From contig NZ_JANSJE010000020.1 of the NCBI RefSeq assembly GCF_047462415.1, positions 1-53,619 on the forward strand: DNA of 53,619 bases, given 5' to 3'. Of the stretch, positions 1 to 8,467 are shown one piece after another. The stretch is from Thermostichus sp047462415. Lineage in GTDB: Bacteria > Cyanobacteriota > Cyanobacteriia > Thermostichales > Thermostichaceae. A program made the translations under genes and the position numbers. How positions within the stretch are numbered: position 1 is the first letter of the stretch; each line of letters opens with the position of its first letter. The notes below the pieces were generated by a model. The model was not told where the DNA came from. It worked only from the letters and a program-made list of their open reading frames with translations, and ran no database searches.

Positions 1-961
1 TTTTCCGCTTCGTGTTCTGCGTCTGTGTGGGAGTGGTTGTCGGTGTCGGCGTCGGCGTCGGTGTGGGCTGGGGCTGCACAATGGCCAGGGCCTCTTCCGC
101 TTTCAGCTCGCCGCGGATCAGCTTGGAGAGAGTGTCTTGGCCGCCGGGGGTGTAGGTGATCTCGCGGGCAGCGCTGTTGAACACGTTGCGGATGGGATCC
201 CCTTTGCTGTCCACCAGTTCCACCACCATCACATTGCGACCGGGCCTCAAGCCCTTCAAGTAAAAAGACTCCCAGCGATCCAGCAGGCCAGATTGGCCGT
301 TGAGGGTGTAGCGGATGCGCCAATCCCGCGGCAGGTCGGTCAGCAGACTCTCGCGTACCGGGGCGTTGGCCAGCCAAAAGTCCACCAGGATCGGCTCGGC
401 ACCGTAGCTGCCGGTGGGGCGGTTGTAGGTGAGCAAAGGCAGGTGCGGCTGCGGCACGTATTCCGGCGTAGGCGCTAGCACATGGAAGCTGACTTGGGCG
501 TAGGCCTCGGAGTTTTTAAAGCTCTCGTGCCAGGGCTTGCCGGCAAACACCCGCAGAGTATGGGATCCCGGCTCCAAATCCTCAAAAACAAGGGGAGCAT
601 CGGCATCGTAATGGGCGATGTAGGGCCGGTTGTCCAGCACTACGTGCAAATGGGGGCCAAGGCCCAGTTGCGGATCCTTAAAAAGCGGGTACCCCTGCAC
701 TGCAAAGCGAACGGTTACTTGCCGCTCCGACAACACCTCACCCGGCTTAGGGCTGAGGATCTGCACCCGCGGACGGCAGTGCTCCAAGTGGGCATCCAGC
801 TTGGCAATCTCCGGCGGCACTGGTACCCGCTCGAGCTGAGGTAGCTGTTCCTGGGGCTGTTCAGGCGGGGATCCACCGCAAGCGACCAGCACAAGAGCTG
901 CCACCAGAGCCATCCACCATCCCCATCTCCAGGTTCTGGCCTTTCCCGCGTGTCCTTGCAT
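1..961 (-). CDS. Uncharacterised lipoprotein, C-terminus cut by window edge
   Basis: The minus-strand frame is open from an ATG at 961 to the window edge, so at least 320 residues are visible and the end is missing. A GAGG Shine-Dalgarno sits 6 nt before the ATG. The N-terminus is a hydrophobic signal peptide ending in a lipobox (LVACGG, Cys about residue 29), so the protein is probably lipid-anchored outside the cytoplasmic membrane. The body resembles a beta-sandwich or Ig-like fold (alternating strands around QVTVRF, HLHVVLDN, HTLRVF). Near the edge it enters a Pro-Thr linker encoded by tandem GTCGGC/GTCGGT hexamers (about 36-66). It is divergent from ccsA. I do not recognise the family. 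The plus-strand frames over this region are shadows. Confidence 0.85.
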   Translation of the reverse strand, partial: MQGHAGKARTWRWGWWMALVAALVLVACGGSPPEQPQEQLPQLERVPVPPEIAKLDAHLEHCRPRVQILSPKPGEVLSERQVTVRFAVQGYPLFKDPQLGLGPHLHVVLDNRPYIAHYDADAPLVFEDLEPGSHTLRVFAGKPWHESFKNSEAYAQVSFHVLAPTPEYVPQPHLPLLTYNRPTGSYGAEPILVDFWLANAPVRESLLTDLPRDWRIRYTLNGQSGLLDRWESFYLKGLRPGRNVMVVELVDSKGDPIRNVFNSAAREITYTPGGQDTLSKLIRGELKAEEALAIVQPQPTPTPTPTPTTTPTQTQNTKRK

Positions 962-1062
962 GAGCCTCACATCCCAACACTTTCGGTATCCTGCCGAGCA
1001 GCAGATAAGCCATCCCCACATTACCAGCATGTGTCCTTTGGGGAAGATCCCCTCCCCCACCC

Positions 1063-1068
1063 TAGAAT
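1063..1068 (+). promoter_or_regulatory. Candidate -10 box (TAGAAT) upstream of ccsA
   Basis: TAGAAT lies about 40 nt before the ccsA start in the 147-nt divergent gap. There is no good -35 at 17 nt spacing. The same hexamer occurs upstream of tig and, on the minus strand, rpmH, which is the main reason to list it. Confidence 0.3.
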
Positions 1069-1107
1069 GGGATCAGCGGTCTGGCCCAAGCGGGGTCAGG
1101 AGAACTT

Positions 1108-2163
1108 TTGAGGTCAGGTATGGCTTGGTTGGCGATAACGGCTTTTGCAGGCTTGGATCTAGCTCAGTGGCAGGCTTTGCTCAACAACATGGCCTTTGCT
1201 GTCTGTTTGGGGGCCATGCTGTTTTACTGGGGGGGGGCAGCGTTTCCCCAGGTGCAGCTTCTGTCTGAGCTGGGCTTGGCGGGGATGATCGGGGCAAACT
1301 TGACGATCGCCGCCCTGCTGACGGCCCGCTGGATCGATGCCGGCTATTTCCCCTTGAGTAACTTGTACGAGTCTTTGTTTTTCTTGGCCTGGGGGATCAC
1401 CACCTTGCACCTGCTGGCTCTCCACTGGACTCGTAGCCGTTGGGTGGGGGTGACGACCGCCCCGCTGGCGACAGGCATTGTGGCCTTTGCCGCCCTGGCC
1501 CTGCCGGAAGATATGCAGGCGGCCCAGCCACTGGTGCCGGCTTTGCAATCCAACTGGCTGATGATGCACGTAACTGTGATGCTGCTGGCCTACGCAGCCC
1601 TCTTGGTGGGATCCCTTTTGGCCATCACTTTTCTCATCGTCACCCGCGGCCAGGAAGTTCAGTTAAAGGGCAACTCCCTCGGCCTGCAATTTCGCCCCTC
1701 TCAGCCTGCAACCCACCCGGAATGGACAGAAGCCACCCTGCCATCTCCTGCTGCAGAACTGGTCTACGCCGGGATCCGCTCCCCCCGACCGGCTGAACCT
1801 CTTCCCCAACCGGCACCCAACGAAGCGATCGCTTGGCAACGGCTGAGCCTGGCGGAAATCTTAGACAACACCAGCTACCGGCTAATCGGGCTGGGGTTCC
1901 CGCTGCTCACCATCGGCATCATTGCCGGCGCCGTCTGGGCCAACGAAGCCTGGGGTACCTACTGGAGCTGGGATCCCAAAGAAACCTGGGCTTTGATTAC
2001 CTGGTTGGTCTTTGCCGCCTATTTGCACGCCCGCATCACCAAAGGCTGGCAGGGCAGGCGCCCCGCCCTCTTGGCCAGCTTGGGCTTTGGGGTGGTTTGG
2101 GTGTGTTATCTGGGGGTGAACTTTCTGGGCAAAGGCTTACACAGCTATGGCTGGTTCTTCTGA
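1108..2163 (+). CDS. ccsA: System II cytochrome c biogenesis protein CcsA (CcsB in some nomenclatures)
   Basis: Polytopic membrane protein of 351 residues. It delivers or attaches heme to apocytochromes c on the lumenal or periplasmic side, together with Ccs1, in cytochrome b6f and c6 maturation. The C-terminal half carries the family's tryptophan-rich heme motif (WGTYWSWDPKETWAL, about residues 290-304), followed by conserved His residues (LHAR, LHSYGWFF end). A poorly conserved hydrophilic loop at about 180-240 separates the halves. The TTG at 1108 has AGGAG-like sequence 6-10 nt upstream; an ATG at 1120 is an equally usable start. Its Ccs1 partner is not visible in this window. Confidence 0.93.
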   Translation: MRSGMAWLAITAFAGLDLAQWQALLNNMAFAVCLGAMLFYWGGAAFPQVQLLSELGLAGMIGANLTIAALLTARWIDAGYFPLSNLYESLFFLAWGITTLHLLALHWTRSRWVGVTTAPLATGIVAFAALALPEDMQAAQPLVPALQSNWLMMHVTVMLLAYAALLVGSLLAITFLIVTRGQEVQLKGNSLGLQFRPSQPATHPEWTEATLPSPAAELVYAGIRSPRPAEPLPQPAPNEAIAWQRLSLAEILDNTSYRLIGLGFPLLTIGIIAGAVWANEAWGTYWSWDPKETWALITWLVFAAYLHARITKGWQGRRPALLASLGFGVVWVCYLGVNFLGKGLHSYGWFF

Positions 2164-2247
2164 GACCTCTTGGGCCAACAAATCAACCCCCGTTTGTGGG
2201 TATTCTGGTGCTGGCAAGCCGTCGTGGATCCCTCGAAGGAGAAAATC

Positions 2248-2631
2248 ATGCAACTGTTCAACTACCTGATCCTGTTCTCGGCCCTCCTGGGAATCGCTCT
2301 TTTTGCAATGCAAAACGCCACCCCGGTCACGATTAACTTCGCCCCCGGAGTCAGCATCGAAAGCCCACTGGTGATTGAACTGTTGGCTTCTGCCGGGATC
2401 GGGGCCGCCCTTGCCTGGCTGTATAGCCTCTGGATGCGTGTCCAGTTCAGCATCGAAGCCCGCGAAAAAAATCGGCAACTGCAGGAGAAGGAAGTCACCA
2501 TCACCGAGCTCAAGGAAATGGTGGTGGAGCTGGAAGCCAAAGTCAAGCAACTGCCCCCCAGCAAGCGCGCCGAACCCCAAGAGGACATCCAGGAGGTGAA
2601 AGAAGTGGCCACCGAGGGATCCCCTGCCTAG
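2248..2631 (+). CDS. LapA-like (DUF1049) small membrane protein
   Basis: 127 residues from an ATG with a strong AAGGAG 7 nt upstream; an open frame reaching further left lacks such a site. Two hydrophobic helices (about 4-22 and 38-58) enclose a short loop with the QNATPVTINF pattern typical of LapA-domain proteins. An amphipathic, probably coiled-coil segment follows (about 65-105), then an acidic tail. In E. coli LapA works with LapB in lipopolysaccharide assembly; in cyanobacteria the role is unknown. It lies 84 nt after ccsA and 88 nt before tig, all on the plus strand. Confidence 0.8.
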   Translation: MQLFNYLILFSALLGIALFAMQNATPVTINFAPGVSIESPLVIELLASAGIGAALAWLYSLWMRVQFSIEAREKNRQLQEKEVTITELKEMVVELEAKVKQLPPSKRAEPQEDIQEVKEVATEGSPA

Positions 2632-2673
2632 AACTGCCCCGTATGGATCCCGTCGATCCCCAAGCGGTTGGGG

Positions 2674-2679
2674 TAGAAT
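2674..2679 (+). promoter_or_regulatory. Candidate -10 box (TAGAAT) upstream of tig
   Basis: TAGAAT about 40 nt before the tig ATG, in the 88-nt gap after the LapA-like gene. The -35 region is weak. If real, tig has its own promoter. Confidence 0.35.
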
Positions 2680-2719
2680 TGAGCTTCTGCTTGCTTCTCT
2701 CACCAGCTCATCACTTCCT

Positions 2720-4330
2720 ATGCAGGTCACACAAGAAAAACGCCCTGGCAGCCGGGTTGGCCTCAAAATCGTGGTAGAAGCGGACCAGGTGAAGCGCTCC
2801 TACGAAAAAACCTTGCGCCAACTGGAGCGGAATATCCAGATCCCGGGATTTCGCAAGGGCAAGGCCCCCCGCAACCTGGTGATGCGCCAGGTGGGCCGTG
2901 AGCGCATCATGGCCAGCGCTGTGGATGACTTGATCAACGAGGCCATCCAACAGGCCTTCCAGGAAACTCAGCTCACCCCCATCAGCCGCTTCGAGCTGGA
3001 TGAGGAGGTGGGGCAGCTCTTGGCCCAGTTCAACCCGGAAGCCGATTTCAGCTTCTCAGGGTATGTGGAGGTGTACCCCGAAGCCCGCGTCGGCCAATAC
3101 AAAGGTCTAACCGTCACGGCCACCCGCGTCACCGTCAAGCCCGAACAGGTCGACCAGCTCATCGACCGGTGGCGGGATCAGCGGGCCACCCTCCTGCCCG
3201 TAGAAGATCGGCCCGCCCAGTTGGGGGATGTGGTGGTGATCGATTTTCAAGCTCGCGACGCCGAGGGCAATCCCCTGGAGGAGATCGCCGCCCAAGACTT
3301 TCAGTTGGAGCTCAAAGAGGAGAACTTCATCCCCGGTTTTGTGGCGGGCGTTGTCGGCATGCAGCTCGACGAAACCAAGGAGATCACAGCCACTTTCCCC
3401 GACGATTACTTCAGAGAAGAGTTGGCTGGAAAAACGGTTACCTTCACCGTCCATCTGAACGAGATCAAAGCCAAAGAGCTGCCCGAGTTGAACGATGCCT
3501 TTGTGCAGGAGATCAGCAACTTTCAGACGGTGTCCGAGCTGCGGGAACACCTGCAAAAGCGCCTCGAACAAGATGCTCTGAGACAATCTGAGGAAAACCT
3601 GGAGACGGCCATCCTCAACGCCATTTTGGAAACCACCGAGGTGGATCTGCCGGAGACCCTAGTCGAGCAAGAAACGACACAACTGCTGGCCCAAAGCCTT
3701 CAGTCGCTGCAGCAGCAGCAAGGGGTCACGCCGGGAGAGATCCGCAAGCTCTTGTCCCAAATGCCGCCCGAAACCCTTAACCAGTTGATGGAGCGCTACC
3801 GGCCCGAGGCCATCAACCGGCTGCGGCGCACCTTGGCTCTCAGTGCCATCGTCCGGCAGGAGCAGATTGCCGTAGGCCCCAACGAATTGGAAGTCGAAGT
3901 GGAAGAGGTGATGGCGGCCTATGCCCAGCAAGGGCAGAAGCTGGATCGGGAGCGAGTACGCCAAGTCGTTCACGAAGATCTTCTGACCAACAAAGTGATG
4001 GCCTGGCTGAAGGCTCAGACCACAGTCAACTGGGTCGATGGCGAGGGGAATCCCACCCAGGCGCCCACTTCTTCGGCGAGCTCAGAACAGAGGGTTACAG
4101 TGCCAGAGGCGGAGTTCGAGTCCGAGGGGCCAGAGGCAGTGGCAGCCTCTTCAGAGACGGCCACGGACGCTGACGGAGAAGCGGCAGACGAACCGACTCT
4201 AGCTGTAGAAGTATCCCCTGCCGAAACTGTCTCCGCCTCTGCGGTCGGCTCGGAACTCGAAGTGACAACCCCGGTTGAGGAGACAGCAGAAAAGCCCAAG
4301 CCAAGCAAAAAGGGCAAAAAAGGCAAGTAA
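2720..4330 (+). CDS. tig: Trigger factor, ribosome-associated chaperone and prolyl isomerase
   Basis: 536 residues. It binds near the ribosome exit tunnel and folds nascent chains. The N-terminal ribosome-binding domain (1-145) has the signature GFRKGKAPRNLV at about 44-55, matching the GFRxGKxP ribosome-docking loop. An FKBP-like PPIase domain follows (about 150-245), then the helical C-terminal chaperone domain (to about 440). The last 95 residues form an extra acidic, Ser/Ala/Glu-rich tail ending in a lysine cluster (KPSKKGKKGK). E. coli trigger factor is 432 residues, so this tail is a real extension, and it is low complexity. In most bacteria tig precedes clpP; here it precedes an S41-like gene. 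Confidence 0.96.
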   Translation: MQVTQEKRPGSRVGLKIVVEADQVKRSYEKTLRQLERNIQIPGFRKGKAPRNLVMRQVGRERIMASAVDDLINEAIQQAFQETQLTPISRFELDEEVGQLLAQFNPEADFSFSGYVEVYPEARVGQYKGLTVTATRVTVKPEQVDQLIDRWRDQRATLLPVEDRPAQLGDVVVIDFQARDAEGNPLEEIAAQDFQLELKEENFIPGFVAGVVGMQLDETKEITATFPDDYFREELAGKTVTFTVHLNEIKAKELPELNDAFVQEISNFQTVSELREHLQKRLEQDALRQSEENLETAILNAILETTEVDLPETLVEQETTQLLAQSLQSLQQQQGVTPGEIRKLLSQMPPETLNQLMERYRPEAINRLRRTLALSAIVRQEQIAVGPNELEVEVEEVMAAYAQQGQKLDRERVRQVVHEDLLTNKVMAWLKAQTTVNWVDGEGNPTQAPTSSASSEQRVTVPEAEFESEGPEAVAASSETATDADGEAADEPTLAVEVSPAETVSASAVGSELEVTTPVEETAEKPKPSKKGKKGK

Positions 4331-4503
4331 GCGAACAACCAGGTCTGCGCTGGGGGGAGTATTCCGCTCAAAAGAAGGGGGACGAGGCAGCCACATCTAG
4401 TGTTCTAAGATGCAAAAAATAGATATCTGACACCGCGGACAGTGGCAGAGGGAAGCGTTTGGGGTTTATCCTATTCGCAGCATCTGCAAGAGGCCAGGCC
4501 GCC

Positions 4504-6009
4504 ATGAAGGGAGTTGCGCGTGCAATTGGAGCGGGGGGAATGGTCGTGGCACTTGCTGGGATCCTTCCCATCAGGGTGATGGGTCAGGCAGGCTTGCCGC
4601 CGGTGCCGGTCATCCCGTCTGTTGAGGGGCCGATGGTTGAGCCGGCTCCTTCCCCTCCTGAGAGCTCGCCTTCTCTCCCTTCTCCGCCAGTAGGCCAGGA
4701 TCTGCGCTACTTAGTGGGACTGTTCATCAACGAGTCTTTGGGGGCGGGCAGCCAAGCGGCTGCAGTCAGTTACCACGACCTCTACACCCGCCTCTTGGCC
4801 CGCACCTACGGGGATCCCCGTCCCCCCATCGAGGTGGAGCAGGAGTTGATCCAAGAAATCTTGCGGGAGTATGGGGATCCTGCCGATCGGTTTTGGAATG
4901 CGCAAGCTTTTAAGGACTTGCTCAACCGCCCTCGCCCGCCCGTCCAGGCGCGTGGGATCGGCCCGCGCCGGGTTTATTTGGCGGTGCCGGAGCTCACCCC
5001 TGCCACCGCTCAGCAGATCCGCCAAACCCTCTACACCCAAGACTACAGCCAGGGCATAGTTCTCGATCTGCGCGGATCCGTGGGCTATGACCCGCAAGTG
5101 GTGGCAGATGTGGCCCGCCTGTTTTTGCCCCGCTCCATTCAACCGCTGCTGATTACCGAAGACCGCTTTGGGCAGCCCACCCTCTGGAACAGCGAAAATT
5201 TGCCCATTGCCGCCGGGATCCCGCTGGCGGTTCTGGTGGATGGCAACACGCGCCAGGGGGCCACCCTCTTGGCTGCCCAGTTGGGCTCCAGCGGTAGCAC
5301 CCTTATTTTGGGGCAGCCCACCCAAGGCAGCGAGCGACAAACCCGCTTCTTTGCCCTTCCCTCCGGCGCGGCGGTGGAACTGGCCGTAGCCACCTGGAAA
5401 ACGGGAGATGGTCGTTCCCTAGCGCAGGGTTTGGTGCCCTTGCAAAGGGTAGAGGGAGATGAGAACGCCTGGCTGAGTGCCGCCCTGGAAGCGCTGGCCC
5501 TGCCCCCTCGCCGCCCCAGCCCCCCACCCCGCCCCACCGTACTGGTTCAAGAGGGCCGTGTCGGCCGTTTTGTCCTAGGCATGGATACCCGCAACGTCGA
5601 TACCCACCTCCTGGGCAATGTGGATCAGATCCCGGCGGCCTCTGGGGCCAACGTCTTTCAGCCCAACAGCGACCTGAAGATCTTTTACCTGCAAGATTAC
5701 ATCCTCTTTACCTACCGCCATCCGGGCATTGTGGATAGCTTTTTTGCCAACCGCATCTACACCACCCACCCAGAAGCTATGACCGGCGAAGGGATCCGCA
5801 TGGGCTCCACCTACTCCGAAGTGATCGCCGTTTATGGTGGGCCCGGCGAGAACGGTTACAACGAGGTGGTGCCCTATCCCAAGGGAAGCCGAGAATATCT
5901 GCGCGACGATCGCTACTACGTCAACTACGATGCCTTGGGCCTGGCTTTTACCTTTGCGGCGGGATCCAACCAGGTCACTGCCATTGGCCTGTTCAAACCA
6001 GGGAGCTGA
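4504..6009 (+). CDS. S41 (C-terminal processing) protease-like secreted protein, catalytic residues lost
   Basis: 501 residues from the ATG at 4504. An upstream TTG (4459) would add residues before what looks like a signal peptide (hydrophobic stretch about 8-25). The middle (about 160-345) has the S41 core: the ILDLR-type strand appears as GIVLDLRGSVG, then a VLVDG loop, then GDGRSLAQG near the end. Where active CtpA has the Ser of SASE and the Lys of TFGKG, this protein has Gln/Gly (NTRQGAT) and Ser/Glu (PTQGSE). I see no PDZ domain. The C-terminal 130 residues form a separate domain with a GxTYSEVIAVYGGPGENGY pattern, reminiscent of SmpA/OmlA-type repeats. It is probably an envelope scaffold or substrate-binding pseudoprotease; the function is unknown. 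Confidence 0.75.
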   Translation: MKGVARAIGAGGMVVALAGILPIRVMGQAGLPPVPVIPSVEGPMVEPAPSPPESSPSLPSPPVGQDLRYLVGLFINESLGAGSQAAAVSYHDLYTRLLARTYGDPRPPIEVEQELIQEILREYGDPADRFWNAQAFKDLLNRPRPPVQARGIGPRRVYLAVPELTPATAQQIRQTLYTQDYSQGIVLDLRGSVGYDPQVVADVARLFLPRSIQPLLITEDRFGQPTLWNSENLPIAAGIPLAVLVDGNTRQGATLLAAQLGSSGSTLILGQPTQGSERQTRFFALPSGAAVELAVATWKTGDGRSLAQGLVPLQRVEGDENAWLSAALEALALPPRRPSPPPRPTVLVQEGRVGRFVLGMDTRNVDTHLLGNVDQIPAASGANVFQPNSDLKIFYLQDYILFTYRHPGIVDSFFANRIYTTHPEAMTGEGIRMGSTYSEVIAVYGGPGENGYNEVVPYPKGSREYLRDDRYYVNYDALGLAFTFAAGSNQVTAIGLFKPGS

Positions 6010-6024
6010 AAGGGGAAGGAAAAA

Positions 6025-6041
6025 GTTAATCGATTGTTAAC
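6025..6041. promoter_or_regulatory. Inverted repeat upstream of purA
   Basis: GTTAA-N7-TTAAC dyad in the 139-nt gap between the S41-like gene and purA. It may be an operator, but a 5-bp arm is weak evidence. Confidence 0.2.
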
Positions 6042-6062
6042 GTTTTTGTCCCAAGACCTCAA

Positions 6063-6119
6063 CATTGCCCCGAGCAATGCGGTAAATTAGTGCAGCAGCC
6101 CCCGCAAAGGGGATTTTTT
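6063..6119 (+). terminator. Two hairpins, the second followed by a T-run, in front of purA
   Basis: The first hairpin has a perfect 6-bp stem (CATTGC 6063-6068, GCAATG 6074-6079). The second has a CCCC/GGGG stem (6100-6103, 6109-6112) followed at once by ATTTTTT (6113-6119). The second has the shape of an intrinsic terminator. It ends only 29 nt before the purA start, so it either ends transcription from the upstream gene or acts as an attenuator in the purA leader. Confidence 0.4.
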
Positions 6120-6148
6120 GTGCCATCCACGGACTGTAGGAGAAGCTC

Positions 6149-7498
6149 TTGGCAAACGTTGTGGTTGTCGGTGCCCAGTGGGGCGACGAAGGAAAAGGCA
6201 AGATCACCGACCTCCTCAGTGAAAAGGCGCATGTGGTCGTCCGCTATCAAGGTGGGGTGAATGCAGGACATACCCTGGTGGTGGGGGGCCAAACCTTCAA
6301 GTTGCACCTGATCCCCTCCGGCATCCTCTACCCCGACAAACGCTGCATCATCGCCAGCGGCACGGTGATCGATCCTGAGGTGTTGCTGGCGGAGATCGAC
6401 CAACTGCACCAACTGGGGATCTCCACCCACAACCTGTACATCGCCGAAACCGCCCACGTGACCCTGCCCTACCATCGTGTCATCGACGTGGCCGAGGAAG
6501 AGCGGCGCGGCATCTATAAGCTGGGCACCACCGGACGAGGCATTGGCCCCACCTATGCCGACAAGGCCGAGCGCATGGGCATCCGCGTCGTGGACTTGAT
6601 GTACCCCGATCAACTGCGGGAACGCCTCAGTTGGGCCATTCCCTACAAGAACGTTTTGCTGGAAAAAATCTACAACCTGCCCCCGCTGGATCCCGAGCCG
6701 ATCATCCAGCAATACCTGGCCTACGCCGAGCGGCTGCGTCCCTACGTTACCGACGCCGCCCTGCTGCTCACCCAAGCCATCGAAGATCGGGAGAACATCT
6801 TGTTTGAAGGGGCTCAAGGCACCCTGCTGGATCTCGACTACGGCACCTACCCCTACGTCACCTCCTCCCATCCCATTGCCGGTGGCGCTTGTATTGGCGC
6901 CGGGATCGGCCCCACCAGCATTGACCGGGTGATCGGGGTGGCCAAAGCCTATACCACCCGCGTTGGGGAAGGCCCTTTTCCCACCGAGCTCAAAGATGAG
7001 ATCGGGGCGTACCTGGGGGCAACCGGCGCCGAATTTGGCACCACCACCGGACGACAACGGCGCTGCGGCTGGTTCGATGGCGTGATCGGGCGCTATGCGG
7101 TGCGGATCAATGGCTTGGATTGCCTGGCCATCACCAAGCTGGATGTGCTGGACGGCTTGGATGAGATCAAGGTGTGCGTGGCCTATGAGTACCAGGGGCG
7201 GGAGATCCGTCACTTCCCCAGCGATGCCCGTGTCTTTGCCCAGTGCAAGCCCATCTACGAAACCCTGCCCGGCTGGAAGTGCTCCACCAAAGACTGCCGC
7301 TCCATCCAAGACCTGCCCCCCGAAGCCCATGATTACCTGAAGTTTTTGGCGCAGTTGATGCAGGTGCCGATTGCCATTGTTTCGCTGGGGGCCAGCCGCG
7401 AGCAGACGATTATTGTCGAAGATCCCATCCACGGCCCCAAACGTGCTCTTCTCTATCCCAACGGTGGCAAGCGCATCCACGCCCTCATGCCCGATTGA
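6149..7498 (+). CDS. purA: Adenylosuccinate synthetase
   Basis: 449 residues. It makes adenylosuccinate from IMP, aspartate and GTP in AMP synthesis. The start is TTG, supported by TAGGAGA 5-6 nt upstream and by the family N-terminus directly after it: the GTP-binding loop GAQWGDEGKGKITD with the catalytic Asp of WGDEGKGK. Further family motifs are NAGHT (about residue 38, with the catalytic His), TTGRGIGP (about 130), FEGAQGTLLDLDYGTYP (about 218) and TTTGRQRRCGW (about 298). Length and motifs are normal. The stop is 15 nt from the stop of a convergent membrane protein gene. Confidence 0.97.
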   Translation: MANVVVVGAQWGDEGKGKITDLLSEKAHVVVRYQGGVNAGHTLVVGGQTFKLHLIPSGILYPDKRCIIASGTVIDPEVLLAEIDQLHQLGISTHNLYIAETAHVTLPYHRVIDVAEEERRGIYKLGTTGRGIGPTYADKAERMGIRVVDLMYPDQLRERLSWAIPYKNVLLEKIYNLPPLDPEPIIQQYLAYAERLRPYVTDAALLLTQAIEDRENILFEGAQGTLLDLDYGTYPYVTSSHPIAGGACIGAGIGPTSIDRVIGVAKAYTTRVGEGPFPTELKDEIGAYLGATGAEFGTTTGRQRRCGWFDGVIGRYAVRINGLDCLAITKLDVLDGLDEIKVCVAYEYQGREIRHFPSDARVFAQCKPIYETLPGWKCSTKDCRSIQDLPPEAHDYLKFLAQLMQVPIAIVSLGASREQTIIVEDPIHGPKRALLYPNGGKRIHALMPD

Positions 7499-7513
7499 GG
7501 GAACTTGATATAA

Positions 7514-8281
7514 CTACAAATCAAAAGTTGTTTCCTCTGGATTTTGAACTTTGTCTTGAGCTAGGTTTGCTTCTCGCTGCTGCAGTTGGCGGATTTGGGA
7601 GCGCACGTGGAGGGCAATTTGCAAAGCGGCGTCCAAAAGCCGCCCCTGCTCACCGGCCTGCTCCCTCACCTGCAGGGCGGTCAAAGCCGCCAGATTATCT
7701 CCGAAAAGCTCACTCTGCTGCTCGATCAGATCCTCGTTTTGCCGCAAAATCCGCTCGGTTTTCAGGGCGCGGATCAGATCTGTCCGCGTCAGCTTCAAAG
7801 CCTCGATTACTTCAGCCCGCTGGGCCAGCTTGACCTCGGGGTTGCCGGCTTCCACCAATTGGTCGTTGAGGTGGATGGCTTGGATGATCCGGTTGTAGCG
7901 ATCTACTTCCTCCAGCAAGTTCAACAGCAGCGGCAGGCGGCGGCTGCGGAAAATCCAATAGGCTTGGCCCAAAGCGGCAATGGCTGCCAGGATCCCCCAT
8001 TCCACCAGCCAAGTGCGCCAACTGCTGTACAGGCCGGGGATCCAGATCCGCCCCAGCAAGGTCAGCAGGGATCCCCCTGTCCAAAAGGTCAAGAAACGGC
8101 AGCAGAGATCCAGCACCAACAACAGGCGCAGCAGATCCCAGAAGGCGGAGAACTGGCGCAGCCAGTCTTTCCAGCGGCGGACGGGCCGAGGTCGGTACAG
8201 CCAAGCTACGGGCACCCCAGAAAGACTTTGCACTTGAAAAGGAGAAATGACCAGCTCCTGTAAATCCCGCCGCATCGCCAT
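7514..8281 (-). CDS. Conserved-looking membrane protein of unknown function
   Basis: 255 residues, ATG at 8281 (a second in-frame ATG lies two codons on). After a short basic N-terminus there are two or three hydrophobic segments (about 43-65, 70-90 and 92-110). A long charged helical region follows (about 120-245) with heptad-like Leu spacing and Gln-rich stretches, so a membrane-anchored cytoplasmic coiled coil is likely. It is convergent with purA, 15 nt apart. I do not recognise a named family and assign no function. Confidence 0.75.
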   Translation of the reverse strand: MAMRRDLQELVISPFQVQSLSGVPVAWLYRPRPVRRWKDWLRQFSAFWDLLRLLLVLDLCCRFLTFWTGGSLLTLLGRIWIPGLYSSWRTWLVEWGILAAIAALGQAYWIFRSRRLPLLLNLLEEVDRYNRIIQAIHLNDQLVEAGNPEVKLAQRAEVIEALKLTRTDLIRALKTERILRQNEDLIEQQSELFGDNLAALTALQVREQAGEQGRLLDAALQIALHVRSQIRQLQQREANLAQDKVQNPEETTFDL

Positions 8282-8467
8282 TGCCGAGTGTTACAAATTT
8301 CTCCCATTTTACTGAGACTGTTCTCCGGAAGGAGACTACCGGCAAATCTGGGTAAGATTAAGATCTGCTCTGCTATTTGGGTCTTCACGACCTTGTGCCG
8401 GCAGCAGGTGGGGATCGGCTTGCGGAGCAACAACGGGTACAGCTTTGGGAAAGAGGAGACAAACAGG

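Noticed and set aside
6059..7480. 473-codon minus-strand open frame over purA
   Set aside because: purA on the plus strand is unambiguous; the antisense product has no motif.
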